64,000 bases of DNA from Moringa oleifera (taxonomy: Eukaryota > Streptophyta > Magnoliopsida > Brassicales > Moringaceae). Each line of letters opens with the position of its first letter. Positions within the stretch are counted from its first letter, which is position 1. The DNA lies in the NCBI GenBank assembly GCA_021397835.1, contig JAJFZO010000034.1:6167001-6231000 (forward strand). Direction: 5' to 3'. The notes under the pieces were generated by a model. The model had not been told where the DNA came from and did no database searches. It saw only the letters and a program-made list of their open reading frames with translations. Shown here in pieces: positions 36,640 through 47,927 of this stretch. The translations under genes were made by a program, and so were the position numbers.

Positions 36640-37172
36640 GCTGCATAAGAGAGTGGAGTTCACTATTGCAGTCTCCTTTTTGGTTTTTTTGCATGTTAAG
36701 ACTATTGCGACTGCATGATCTCAATGTGATTTCTCAGAAGTTATCCCCGACTAAGTTGCATGCACGAAGAATTAAAAGTGATGGCATTGATTGTGGTGAT
36801 GGGACAAGAATGTGATGCATTTGATGCATTTAGGTGTAAGGAATGAAGATGTTGAAGTTTGTTAATTGGTCGCCTTGCCACGGGACTTTCAACAGCTGTT
36901 AAAAAGTTAATGAATTCATGCCCAACTCTGACACAAATTAACCATGCCCAAACAATCTCTTAGTTTTCAATTCTATATTGGCAGAGCTACAGCATAGGCA
37001 TTTTTGAAAATTAATTATTTTTTTATAAAATATATTATAAATACTTAATAAAATAAAAATTATTTATAAATTAATTTTATAATTAAAATTTTTTAAAAGT
37101 GAATTAATTAATTTTAAATAATGTCAATGTAGCTTTCAAAGACAATATCTTATAATTGAATCTTATAATTTT
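36640..37172. other. 3' flank of the pseudogene and a degenerate LTR piece
   Basis: 36640-36990 matches the 3' flank of the intact gene. From about 37080 ('gaattaattaattttaaataatgtcaa') it resembles the LTR body at 14555-14590 and 17545-17630. This LTR is cut at 37172 by LINE C and resumes at 53366. Confidence 0.6.
37152..37172. repeat. Target-site duplication of LINE C, left
   Basis: 21 bases containing TTGAATCTTATAATTTT; exact match at 53345-53365. Length is typical for L1-type insertion by target-primed reverse transcription. Confidence 0.9.
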
Positions 37173-37799
37173 ATAAATAGAATCTCTCCTAAGGTTTTTG
37201 CTTGGTCAGAGTTTTCTTCCTCAAGATATTCTCTTTGATGCTGGTGTTTTTCTTCTTGATCATTGATAGTTAAAGATTATTTTTGTTGGCTTATGGCGGA
37301 GGATATAGAAGACCTGTGCAGTTTGCTTTCGCATCACGGATGAGGAATATAAAGGTGTGCCCCTGGAGAACGAATGGGTCGAGCAATCTATTGAAATAAG
37401 CTAGCACTACCTCATTGCCCAACTACACCAACGTTGACAATACAATCTGGAAGCCATGAGAACTGTGTTGTCCAAGGTGTCGAGACTGTCTGCCACAATG
37501 CAAGTTAAGGAAGTTGGAGATATATTGTATTTTTTTTTTAAAGTTTAACGATCATACTAATAAAGATAGGGTGGTTCTTCGCCAGCCTTAGTCGTTTCAC
37601 AAGCCTCTCCTAGTCCTAAAAGAAGTAGAAGGCCATTCATTCTTCGATCAGGTCTCTTTGTCGTGCTGTCTTTCCTCGATTCAAATACATGGGTTACCGA
37701 TAGCTTACTTGAACTTCATGTTTGGAACAGTTATGGGTGAGTCCATCAGTGATGTGGAAGTGATTGCTCCAGTGGAGGACAAACCGCTTTTGGGAGGTG

Positions 37800-37807
37800 G
37801 CTGAAGG
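37800..37807. repeat. hAT-type MITE target duplication, left
   Basis: GCTGAAGG, repeated with one change (GCTGAGGG) at 38317-38324. Confidence 0.85.
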
Positions 37808-38316
37808 TAGAACTGATCAAAGTTCGGATTCGGTTCGATCTCAATTTTGAACCTTCGATCTAAAGTTTATGATTAAAATAAGTTAGGTTTCGGTTAAATT
37901 TTGATTTAAAAACGGTTCAAGTTTGATTCAAATTTCGATTCATATACAATTTAAGTTTTGGTTCAGTTTCGTCTTCAATTTATGTTTTAATTATAAATAT
38001 AATATTTTTATTTTAATTATAAATTTGTAATAAAATTAAAAACAAAAATAATTATATTTTTATTAAAATATATATTTTAAAACTAAAATTATTTTTAAAA
38101 TTTTTAAAATTAATTTTTAATAATTTTTTTAAATTAAATTTTTTAATATTTTAAAAAATTAATTTAATTAAAAACAGAACTAAAATTGTAGATTTTGAAC
38201 CGATTCAAAATGTACATAAATTATAATTGAACTATTTTTAAAATATCTCAGTTACAGTTTAAAATCGAATCTTAAGGATAAAGTCCGGTTCATCGATTTG
38301 AATGGAATCAAGTGTA
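37808..38316. mobile_element. hAT-type MITE (509 bp) in LINE C ORF1
   Basis: Bounded by 8-bp duplications GCTGAAGG/GCTGAGGG. The ends are weak inverted repeats: TAGAACTGATC on the left, and TACACTTGATT as reverse complement of the right. Subterminal parts contain 'ttcggattcggttcgat' and 'aagtccggttcatcg', the style common in plant hAT-derived MITEs. The middle is A/T-only and has no coding capacity. The ORF1 frame continues correctly across the site if the element and one duplication are removed, which confirms the boundaries. Confidence 0.85.
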
Positions 38317-39634
38317 GCTGAGGGTCAGGGTTCTTATCCATATCAAGAAACCTTTGCGAAAATGTTGCCGTATTGATTTACCAAGAGATCATACAAGAGT
38401 AGTCTTTCTTAAGTATGAGCGACTTTCGGATTTTTGCTGAAAGTTTGGAACATCAAGAATTAAACTGTAGTCAGGCGATCATTCAGAGGAAAGCTGAGGA
38501 AAGCTGACGGTGACTGTCCCAAGAGGTATAGGCCCTGGCTCCGAGCGGAGGGTCTTGGTTTGCCTGAGTGGGTGTAGCTAGCAAAGAATGGGCGACATTC
38601 TGACCGATCTCCACGCTAAAGCAAAGCTAGCCACGGCCATGGCTGCAGCATCCTCCGCCGATGAGCCTGTGCCAGATCCTCCATCGCCCCATTATTCAAA
38701 AGAAGGTCACGATCATATCACTCCACAGCCAAGATTATCGAAGGCAATTACGGGGCATTATGCCATATCAATGCATATGGAAACTATGGATTGGATGGAG
38801 CCAAACGTGGTGTTAACGTTTAATAACCCTTCTAACGAGAACATGGCGAAGATTGTGATACCATCATGGGGGTTAACTCGTCTTTCTCGGGAACGTCTGG
38901 ATGGTGACTTGGAAGTTGGCCCTTTGGTGTAATGTGGGGGAGGAGCGAATCCATGCAAACAAAAGGCCTATGCTGGTGACATCACGCAAGGAACCGTTCA
39001 TGCATCCCATGTAATCTTTACAGATATAGTCACTCTGACCTACGCACCCAAACCGACGAAATTATCTAATGGAAGAGATTGGAAAAATCAAAAACTTTCT
39101 CTCGTGCTATAGGTTATCTAAAGGACCTTGGTGTTCACTCAAAATGGTGCGAGGAGGAGGAAACCATCTTACCTAAACCACCTGACCTGAAAAGATTAAG
39201 AGCGGAGGAATGCTTACAATTCATTAATATTTCAGCGATGGAGGCTGGCAATTCCCAGCCCCACCGAGAGTCATGAGTTACATGGCTTAGAACAGCCGAG
39301 GTCTAAGGGCTCCTCAAGTAGTTCGTGCCCTCAAGCATTTCGTGAGTTAGCCAGATTGGCTAGATAGTTTAATCCCCTAGTTCTTTTTCTAAGTGAAACC
39401 AAGAGAACTGAAGCCAAAATGGAAAGGATACACATGAAGTCTGGATTTGTTGAATGTTTGACTATAGGGAGTATAGGTAGAAGTGGTGGCTTGCCTCTCC
39501 TTTGGAAAGCTGGGGTTTTGATCACCGCCCTTTCTTATTCCCAACACCCTCTCTCATTCCCAACACCATATATATCGATTCCCAAATAATAGATCCTACA
39601 AGTCAAGGACTATAGTGCTTAACAAGCTTCTATG

Positions 39635-40148
39635 TGTTGGGAATTTGACAACCAGATCCTTAGTTGATGGATCAAATATCAAATCTATGTAACCTGAATC
39701 GACTATAATAAAAGCAAGAAGAAAGTAAACAACCACAGGAACACAAGATTTATAGTGGTTCACCCTCAATTGAGAGTTATATCCACTTTGCAGCCACTAC
39801 AGGAAACCTTTCACTATGAAAATAGATTACAAGAGAGATAACTATTTTCCTAGCCCTCACTTTACTAGAATAAAACCCTAGGACTCTTACTCACTCTCTC
39901 TATTGTGATGTTTACATGGGTAGAAGTCCCCCTTTTATATAGTAGAGCCCAAGGCCAAAAAGATAGATGTGTGAGAATCTCAAGATATCTTTTTTTATAA
40001 GTATATACTTTTTTGGATGAGAATATTCTCTTTCAGATAAGCATATATATCCTTTCAGATAAGTATATGCCCTCTCAGATAAATATATATCTTTTTAGAT
40101 AAATATATACCCTTTTATAGATAAGATTGTCTCCACACATACTCAACA
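39635..40148 (-). repeat. Copia A2 3' LTR
   Basis: 514 bp, followed on its element-upstream side by the polypurine tract (40149-40166). Confidence 0.95.
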
Positions 40149-40164
40149 ATCTCCCACTTGGAGA

Positions 40165-43100
40165 CTAATTCATTATCTCAATTGTTTCTTCCACCTGCAA
40201 TGGCCATGACTTCCCAATCAGCAGCTGAGAAGCCCCACTGAAGTTGTACACAACTTCAGTTTTCTCGATTGCAACAACTTTGGTTAGCATATCAGCTGGA
40301 TTCTGACTTCCTTGTATCTTTTCGAGTGACAAGACACCATCTTCCAAAGCTGATCTTATGAAGTGATATTTGACTTGTATATGCTTCGTTCTAGCATGAT
40401 ACATAGGGTTTTTTGCTAAGTGAATGGCACTCTGGCTGTCACAATGCAACATACCTTTTTCAAACCTGTGCTCCAGTTCATTTAGGAAAGATAATGACCA
40501 TATCATCTCCTTGCTTGCTTCTGTAAGAGCAACATATTCAATCTCTGTGGTCGAAAGTGTAACTATCTTTTGTAGTTTAGACATCAAATTGATTGCAGTA
40601 CCACCCAATGTATAAATATACCCTGTAGTACTTTTTCTGCTGTCGATATCACCAGCCATATCAGCATCAACATAACCATGCAAGCTCATATCTGTTTTTC
40701 TGAAGTACAAAGCGAAGTCTGCAGTGCTCTTCAAATACCTGAAGATCCACTTAACTGCTTCCTAGTGTTGCTTTCTTGGATTGCTCATATACCTACTAAC
40801 AACTCCTACTGCATGTACTATGTCTGGTCTTGTACATATTGTGGCATACATTAAACTCCCAATAGCAGAAGCATAAGGCACATTGCCCATATATGCAATT
40901 TCATTATCAGTTGACAGAGACTTGACTCTTGGATAGTCTGAAATGACTAGCCAAAGGTGTACTCACTAGTTTGACACCATCCATTCTGAATCTAGCAAGC
41001 ACCTTGTTGATATATTTCTTCTGAGATAACTTAAGAATTTTCTTTTCCCTGGTGTTTCTCATTCCAAGGATTTGTTTGGCGGAACCCAAATCCTTCATAG
41101 CAAACTTCTTTGAAAGCTTACTCTTTAATTTCTCTATCTCATGCAAATTAGCTTCAGCAATTAACATATCATCAACATACAATAATAGTATAATGTAAGA
41201 GTTATCATACCTCTTAACATAACAATAATAGGTCTGCCTGGCATCTTAAGAAACCATTGTGACCCATGAAGTTGTCAAACTTCTTGTACCACTGTCTTGG
41301 AGCTTGTTTTAACCCATACAAACTTTTCATAAGTTTGCATACTATTTTCTCTTTACCTTTGACTTCAAATCCTTGTGGCTGTTTCATGTAAATTTCTTCC
41401 TCCAAGTCACCATGAAGAAAAGTTATTTTCACATCTATTTGCTGCAGATGCAAATCTTCCTGAGCCACTAACCCAAGCACTATTCTGATTGTAGTCAACT
41501 TAACCACTGGGGAGAAAATCTCTGTGTAGTCAATACCTTCCTTTTATTGAAAGCCTTTAACTACTAACCTTGCTTTATACCGCTTATTGCCATCATGTTC
41601 TTCTTTTATCCGGTAAACCCATTTATTCTGCAATGCCATTTTTCCTTGTGGTAGTTCTGCCAACTCCCATGTTTGATTACTCATGAGAGAATTCATCTCA
41701 TCTTTCATGGTTAACTCCCACTTGATTGATTCATCAACCTGCAAAGCTTCATCAAAACTCTCTGGTTCACCCCTATCAGTTAACAAGATGTAGTTCAGAG
41801 ATGGTGAAAATCTCTGTGGTGGTCTCACAGTCTTGGAAGATCTTCTCACTTTTGTCACAGGAGTTGTTGGATTTACCTCTGGAGCCATACTTTCCTGATT
41901 TTGCTCAGCAATGTCATCTTCAACTTCCTCAGTATTCTGTTGCAACTGATTCACTAGAATATCTCTCAAGTGGATCACTTCAGGCCTTTTTGCCTCAGAA
42001 TCTGTTACTTCCGAACTCTTGCCCAAACTATCCTTGTACAAAACTTGCTCATTGAAGATTACATCCCTGCTCCTAATGATCTTCTTGTTTTGACTATCCC
42101 AGAAATAATAACCAAACTCATTGTCACCATATCCAATGAAAAAATATTTTTTTGATTTAGTATCAAGTTTACCTCTAGCAGCAGCATCAATATGGATATA
42201 TGACAGGCAACCAAATATTCTTAGAAAAGATAAGTTTACCTTTTTGCCACTCCAAACCTCATCGGGTATTCTGCAATCCAGAGGAACTGAAGGACCCTTA
42301 TTGATTAAGTAGGCTGCAGTGTTAACTGCATCTGCCCAAAATACCTTAGGTAACCCTACATGCATTCTCATGCTCCTTGCACGCTCATTCAGTGTTCTTT
42401 CATCCTTTCTACAACACCAATCTGCTGAGGTGTACCTGGAGTAGTCTTCTCCATCTTGATCCTATTGTTAGCACAAAACTGTTTGAAATCCTCATCAATG
42501 TATTCTCCACCATTATCAGATCTCAAACACTTAACTTTAAGATTAGTTTCATTCTCAACCATGGCTTTTCATTTTCTGAAAGCATCAAATACATCAGATT
42601 TATTCTTTAGAAAATAAATCCATACCTTTCTAGTTGAGTCATCCATGAAAGTCACATAGTAGCTAGATCCCCCAAGAGATGTCACAGTTGAAGGCCCCCA
42701 TACATCTGTATGAACTAACTCTAGTTTTTTCTGCTTCAACTGCTTTCCTGCTTTGGAGAAGCTGACCCTTTTCTGTTTGCCAAGGATGCAGCTTTCACAC
42801 AACTTGTGCTCTACAGATTTTAAATCCGGCAAATTACCGTTTGCCACCATGACCTTCATTCCCTTTTCACTCATATGCCCAAGTCTGCAATGCCATAGGT
42901 CAGAGTTCATACCAGTGTCAACAGCAGCCACTGTATCCTTGCAACTTGAAGTCATATAGAGAGTTCCAGTTTTGTTTCCTTGAGCAACAACCATGGCACC
43001 TTTGGTAACTTTCCAAGCATTATCATTGAAAGTCACCCTATGCCCTTCACTATCAAGCTGTCCAACAGAAATTAGATTTCACATCAATTTTGGCACATGT

Positions 43101-44139
43101 CTCACCTTTTGAATCTTTCAGATATTCCCATTTGGCATCTTCGATTTAACATCACCCATACCAACAATATTCAAAGGTTCTCCATCAGCAAGATAAACCT
43201 TCCTAAAATTTTCAGCAACATAATTTTCTATTATTTTGCCATATGCAATAGTATGAAAAGACATCCCAAAATCTAAAACCCAAGACTCAAGAGGATTATC
43301 AATAGCCAAGAGTAAAGCATGATCTACCCTATCTGTTACAGTATTTGTAGTGTCATTTTTATGCTCACCTTTTTTTTTCAGTAAGCGACAGTCTTTCTTC
43401 ATGCGGCCCTTTTTTTACAGTTCCAGCATTCCAGCTTTCTTCCAGATCTAGATTTGCTTCTTTCGTTCCTTGACTTAGATTTTCCCTTATTACGGTCAGA
43501 GTTTTTGTCACTTTATCTTCCCCTGTTTTCAACATTTAGGGTAGAATTTGCAACTGATGTTTCACCTGAATCGATCCTCCGAATCTCTTCTGCAAGAACT
43601 CGATCACGAACATCATTGAAGTTCAATTTTGAACTCCCAACAGAATTGCTCATCGCTACTCTCATGGGCTCCCAACTATTTGGCAATGATGCCAATAGTA
43701 TCAAGGCACGTACCTCATCATCAAAGTCCATCTCAACAGAAGATAACTGATTAACTATTATATTAAACTCATTAAGATGAGTTGCCACAGAATTACCTTC
43801 ACCCATTTTCAAGTGGAATAGCTTCTTCATGAGAAAAACCTTGTTGTTTGCTGAAGGTTTTTCATACATGTCAAATAGCACCTTCATCAGACTTGCAGTT
43901 GTTTTCTCCTTCACCACGTTGTGAGTAACATTCTTTGACAGTGTCAGCCGAATAACTCCCAGCACCTGTCGATCAAGGAGATCCCAATCGCTTTCTGAAA
44001 TCTTTTCAGGCTTTTGACCCAAAAGTGGTTCATGCAGCTTTTTCCCATACAGATAATCCTCGATTTGCATTCTCCAGAAGGCATAATCTGTACCATCGAA
44101 CTTGATGATCCCATGTGATGAGTTTTCTTTGCTACCCAT
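40165..44139 (-). pseudogene. Copia A2 gag-pol (multiple frameshifts)
   Basis: Gag starts MGSKENSSHG at 44139 and stays open to 43513, past the site of the A1 nonsense codon. Frame breaks follow near 43490-43410 (before the zinc knuckle), around 43120-43040, near 42570-42380, at 41544, near 41210, near 40905 and near 40740. Recognisable parts are the protease site (WVLDFG, with DSG changed to DFG, about 43285), integrase (42371-43036), RT with the YVDD box read as MYVDD at 41171-41182, and RNase H (40165-40734). The changed protease site alone would disable it. Confidence 0.9.
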
Positions 44140-44161
44140 TGCTTTCAATCTCAAAACCCGA

Positions 44162-44174
44162 AGCTCTGATACCA
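44162..44174 (-). other. Copia A2 primer binding site (tRNA-iMet)
   Basis: Element-sense TGGTATCAGAGCT, as in A1. Confidence 0.93.
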
Positions 44175-44176
44175 GT

Positions 44177-44690
44177 TGTTGGGAATTTGACAACCAGATC
44201 CTTAGTTGATGGATCAAATATCAAATCCTTGTAACCTGAATCGACTATAATAAAAGCAAGAAGAAAGTAAACAACCACAGGAACACAAGATTTATAGTGG
44301 TTCACCCTCAATTGAGAGTTACATCCACTTTGCAACCACTGCAGGAAACCTTTCACTACGAAAATAGATTACAAGAGAGATAACTATTTTCCTAGCCCTC
44401 ACTTTACTAGAATAAAATCCTAGGACTCTTACTCACTCTCTCTATTGTGATGTTTACATGGGTAGAAGTCCCCCTTTTATATAGTAGAGCCCAAGGCCAA
44501 AAAGATAGATGTGTGAGAATCTCAAGATATCCTTTTTGATAAGTATATACTCTTTTGGATGAGAATATTCTTTTTCAGATAAGCATATATATCTTTTCAG
44601 ATAAGTATATGCCCTCTCAGATAAATATATATCTTTTTAGATAAATATATACCCTTTTGTAGATAAAATTGTCTCCACACATACTCAACA
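44177..44690 (-). repeat. Copia A2 5' LTR with TATA box
   Basis: 514 bp. The TATA box CTATATAAAA in element sense is at 44475-44484, with the GATAAG-type repeats on its U3 side (about 44530-44660). Confidence 0.93.
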
Positions 44691-47527
44691 CTATGGATAC
44701 CTCATGGCCCAACAAAGATTTGTGTCTTAGTCATCGTTAAGACGCCTGGGAAACCAAGCTTCTCTACCTTGGCTATATCTGGGCGACTTCAATGAAATCA
44801 TATCGATGGATGAGAAAAAAGGGGGAAGGGACAAACCTACTAGACCACTGGAGGCCTTTGCTCAAGCTCTTGATGGTTGTAACTTATGTGAACTTCCTAT
44901 CTCGGGCATTAGGTTTACTTGGTTCAGAGGCCGCTGAACGACAATGACCTAGGAGTGGCTGGACAAAAGTATGGCAATAAGGCCTGGATGATGAGATATG
45001 CAAACTGTTTAGAGACAAATATTCCAGTGTCTTCCTCTGATCATCTTCCATTATTAGTAAGCACCTCTCGTGAACGTTCGAATCATAGGCAGAGGAAGTT
45101 CAGATTTGAAAAAATGTGGACTCTTCATCCGGACTGTGAACAAATCATCCAAGCTAGTTGGGGGACTCCCCTGCATCACACGAGCATTGAGCACCTTGGC
45201 CAGAAGATCAAATCCTGCCAAAGGGCTTTGGCCAACTGGAACGACAACATTTTTAGAAATATCCCTGGAAAGATCAAACAACTCTAGAGCGAGCTAGGCT
45301 GCCTGCTAAATGAACCACAAAAAGGAGATGTCATTGATAGGGTGATTGGCTGTAAAACCAAGCTCAATAACTTATTGCACAAAGAACTTCTATGGTAGTA
45401 ACGGGCTCAGATTAATTGGTTAACAGTGGAGGAAATTCCAGATATTTCCACTCCAAGGCATCCATATGGCGACAAACGAACAAGATTTTCAAGTTGGAGG
45501 ATAGCCTTGGCAACTGAAAAACCACTGACCGGGAGATTGCCACAATCTTCCTAGAGTACTTTCGGCCGCTCTTATCTTCATCAAGCCCACAAAACATACA
45601 CGAGGTCTGTTAGTCAATGCTTGGTCGATTATTCCCGTCGTAGATTGATTACTTAGCAAAAGATTACACAAGGTCGGAAGTAGCTAAAGCTCTGAATAAT
45701 ATGGCGCCAAGGAAAGCTCCAGGCCTAGATGGGATGAATGCGCTCTCCTTTCGGAAATGCTGGGGAACTGTAGGTCCTGATGTCTTAAACTTTGTTGGCA
45801 GCTTCCTGAATGGCGAAGGCTCCCTAAGAGCCATATACAACACTCACATAGTGCTTATTCTGAAGGCTAAAGATCCCTACTCTACACAAGACTATAAACC
45901 CATCAGTCTCTGTAATGTCATCTAGAAAATTGGCATCGAAGGTTCTATCTAATAGACTTAAGGAGGTTCTTCTAGCAGTGATCAGTCCTTATTAGTCTGC
46001 GTTCCTCAAAGAGCGCCAAATCCATGAAAATGTCCTGGTGGCTTATGAAACTATCCATACGATGGAGCCTAAACATTAGGGTAAGGAGGGTTACATTGAC
46101 AGCCTATAAATCTATTACAACAGGGAGGGGTCTTCGGCAGGGTGACCTGCTCTCCCCATACCTGTTCTTGACTTGTACAAACGGCCTACATTCCTTGATG
46201 TATAAGGTAAAAGGCAGTCAGACTATCCAAGGCACAGCTGCTGCTAGGAATGGGCCATGAGTCTCCCACCTACTCTTTGTAGATGATTCTCTGTTATTCT
46301 TCAAAGCTCATGAGGACTGTAGGCAGATATTAGATATTCTTCGGCAGTATGAACTGAGATCTGGCCAACAAGTGAATATGGCGAAGTCCAGCATCTTTAT
46401 CAGTCCTAATGCGCTAGAGCAGAAGAAGAGGGTCTTGATTTCATCCTGGGAGTCCAAGGCAACTTAATGCATGATTCCTACCTTAGCATTCAGATGATCC
46501 TGGGATGTTCCCCAAAAAAGGAGCTTGCTAACCGAACAAGGAAGCTCAAGTCAAAACTAGAAACGTGGCATGGGCAATTTTTGTCTTAAACCGTAGAGGC
46601 GTCCTTATCCAAGCTGTAGCACCGGCCATACCAAGCTATATTGTGAGCTATTTCCTGCTCACTTGATCCTTCACTCAGGAGTTAAATATGATGATAACTG
46701 GTTTCTCTTGGGGTCGTAAAGGATCCTCAAGGAAAATCCATTGGAAATCATGGGATAGGCTCTATTTATCCAAGCAGGATGGCGACACAGGCTTTCGAGA
46801 CCTTGAAGGTTTTAACCTAGCATTTTTAGCAAAGCAGTGGTAGCAGTTGCTCCAGATGACGAACTCCCTCTGCTATCGGGTCCTCAAAGCAAAGTACTTC
46901 CCTCTTTCTCATCCGAATGCGATGCTGATGAAACAACAAAGCTCTTATGCTTGGGTGAGCTTACTTCAGGGCAGAAAGGTGATTCTTAAGGGGTCAAGGT
47001 GGAGAATCGGTGATGGCACACAGGTGGATGTTTGAAAGGATAGTTGGATCTCGGGCCATACGGTAATCAGAGGTCCTTCGGGTTCTGCTCACCCGCCAAG
47101 CCAAGCCCTGCACGAGTTTAGGCTCTCATTAATCCTATGACCAGAGAATGGATCACTGCTTCTGTGAAAGAACTTTTCAGTCACAATGTGGTTGAGGCCA
47201 TCCTGGTTATCCCTCTCAACTGGGCGCTCATGCTAGATAAATAATTTGGTTAGGGATATCCAATGGCAAGTATAGGGTGCAGTCAAGATATTACACGTCC
47301 CTCTCTGTCCTTAACAGGGAAGTGCCTGATCCAGAGTCCATAAGGGAACAATGAGATTGGTTTCATCTGGGAGGCTAAGGTGTTGCCTAAGGATTCAAGT
47401 TTTTGCTTAGCGCTTAGTGCATGGAGCTTTACCAGCTAAAACTATGCACCGAGTCCATGGGTTGGCAGTGGAGGATCGATGCAGCTTCTGTGATAGTGAG
47501 CCTGAGTCCACCAACCACTTGTTCTTC

Positions 47528-47532
47528 ATGTG
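47528..47532. repeat. Copia B target-site duplication, left
   Basis: ATGTG, repeated at 52549-52553. Confidence 0.9.
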
Positions 47533-47897
47533 TGTTAAGTCAACGGGTCAACCAGTTTCCAAAATGAAACCGGACTGCAATGATCCACAAGCCCAACAGG
47601 AAAAGCCCAAGGCAGAGAAGCCCAAGGAGCCCGTCTACACTGACCCACGGGCTCAACAGAAAAAGCCCAAAGTCCAGAGACAGAAAAGAGAAGCCCAAGG
47701 AGCCCGGAGCCCATGAAACAAATTGAACAGTATATCTTTGTGTACATTATACCATATTTAGAGAATTAAACCTAATGTAATCCTCACATGTATAAATACA
47801 TCATATGGGGTCTCAAGGATAATTGAGTAGCCACCATAACCTTTTCAAAGAAGAGAAAAATACAAAATTTTACAGCAGTATTCTTTACATTCTTTCT
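47533..47897 (+). repeat. Copia B 5' LTR
   Basis: 365 bp. Confidence 0.93.
47791..47798 (+). promoter_or_regulatory. TATA box of the Copia B 5' LTR
   Basis: TATAAATA, about 105 bp before the LTR end. Confidence 0.7.
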
Positions 47898-47911
47898 TGG
47901 TATCAGAGCCA
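47898..47911 (+). other. Copia B primer binding site (tRNA-iMet)
   Basis: TGGTATCAGAGCCA directly after the LTR. Confidence 0.93.
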
Positions 47912-47927
47912 CCACAGATCTGTTACC

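Larger units (their letters stand above)
37293..39272 (+). pseudogene. LINE C ORF1 (DUF4283-type RNA-binding protein), interrupted by a MITE
   Basis: Starts with MAEDIEDLCS at 37293. Frames then give 'FNDHTNKDRVV' (about 37545), 'IQIHGLPIAYLNFMFG' (about 37683-37732) and, after the MITE, 'RVLIHIKKPL' and 'LKYERLSDFC' (38325-38440), the usual order of the DUF4283 / zinc-knuckle region in plant LINE ORF1 proteins. An Ala/Pro-rich part follows (38588-38932) and a charged tail up to 39260. Several frameshifts are present. ORF1 proteins coat LINE RNA. Confidence 0.8.
39635..44690 (-). mobile_element. Copia A2: second copy of the Copia A family
   Basis: 5056 bp, minus strand, with 514-bp LTRs and 5-bp CTATG target duplications (39630-39634 and 44691-44695). 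Same structure and LTR family as A1. By eye the two LTRs differ at about 14 positions, against about 5 in A1, so A2 is the older insertion. It lies in the endonuclease domain of LINE C. Confidence 0.95.

Noticed and set aside
38588..38932. 114-codon open frame as a host gene
   Set aside because: It lies between the DUF4283 part and ORF2 of LINE C on the same strand and fits the Ala/Pro-rich ORF1 tail.
47533..47716. Repetitive 'aagcccaagg' protein-like stretch (KPKAEKPKEP) as a coding region
   Set aside because: It is part of the Copia B LTR and recurs in the 3' LTR.
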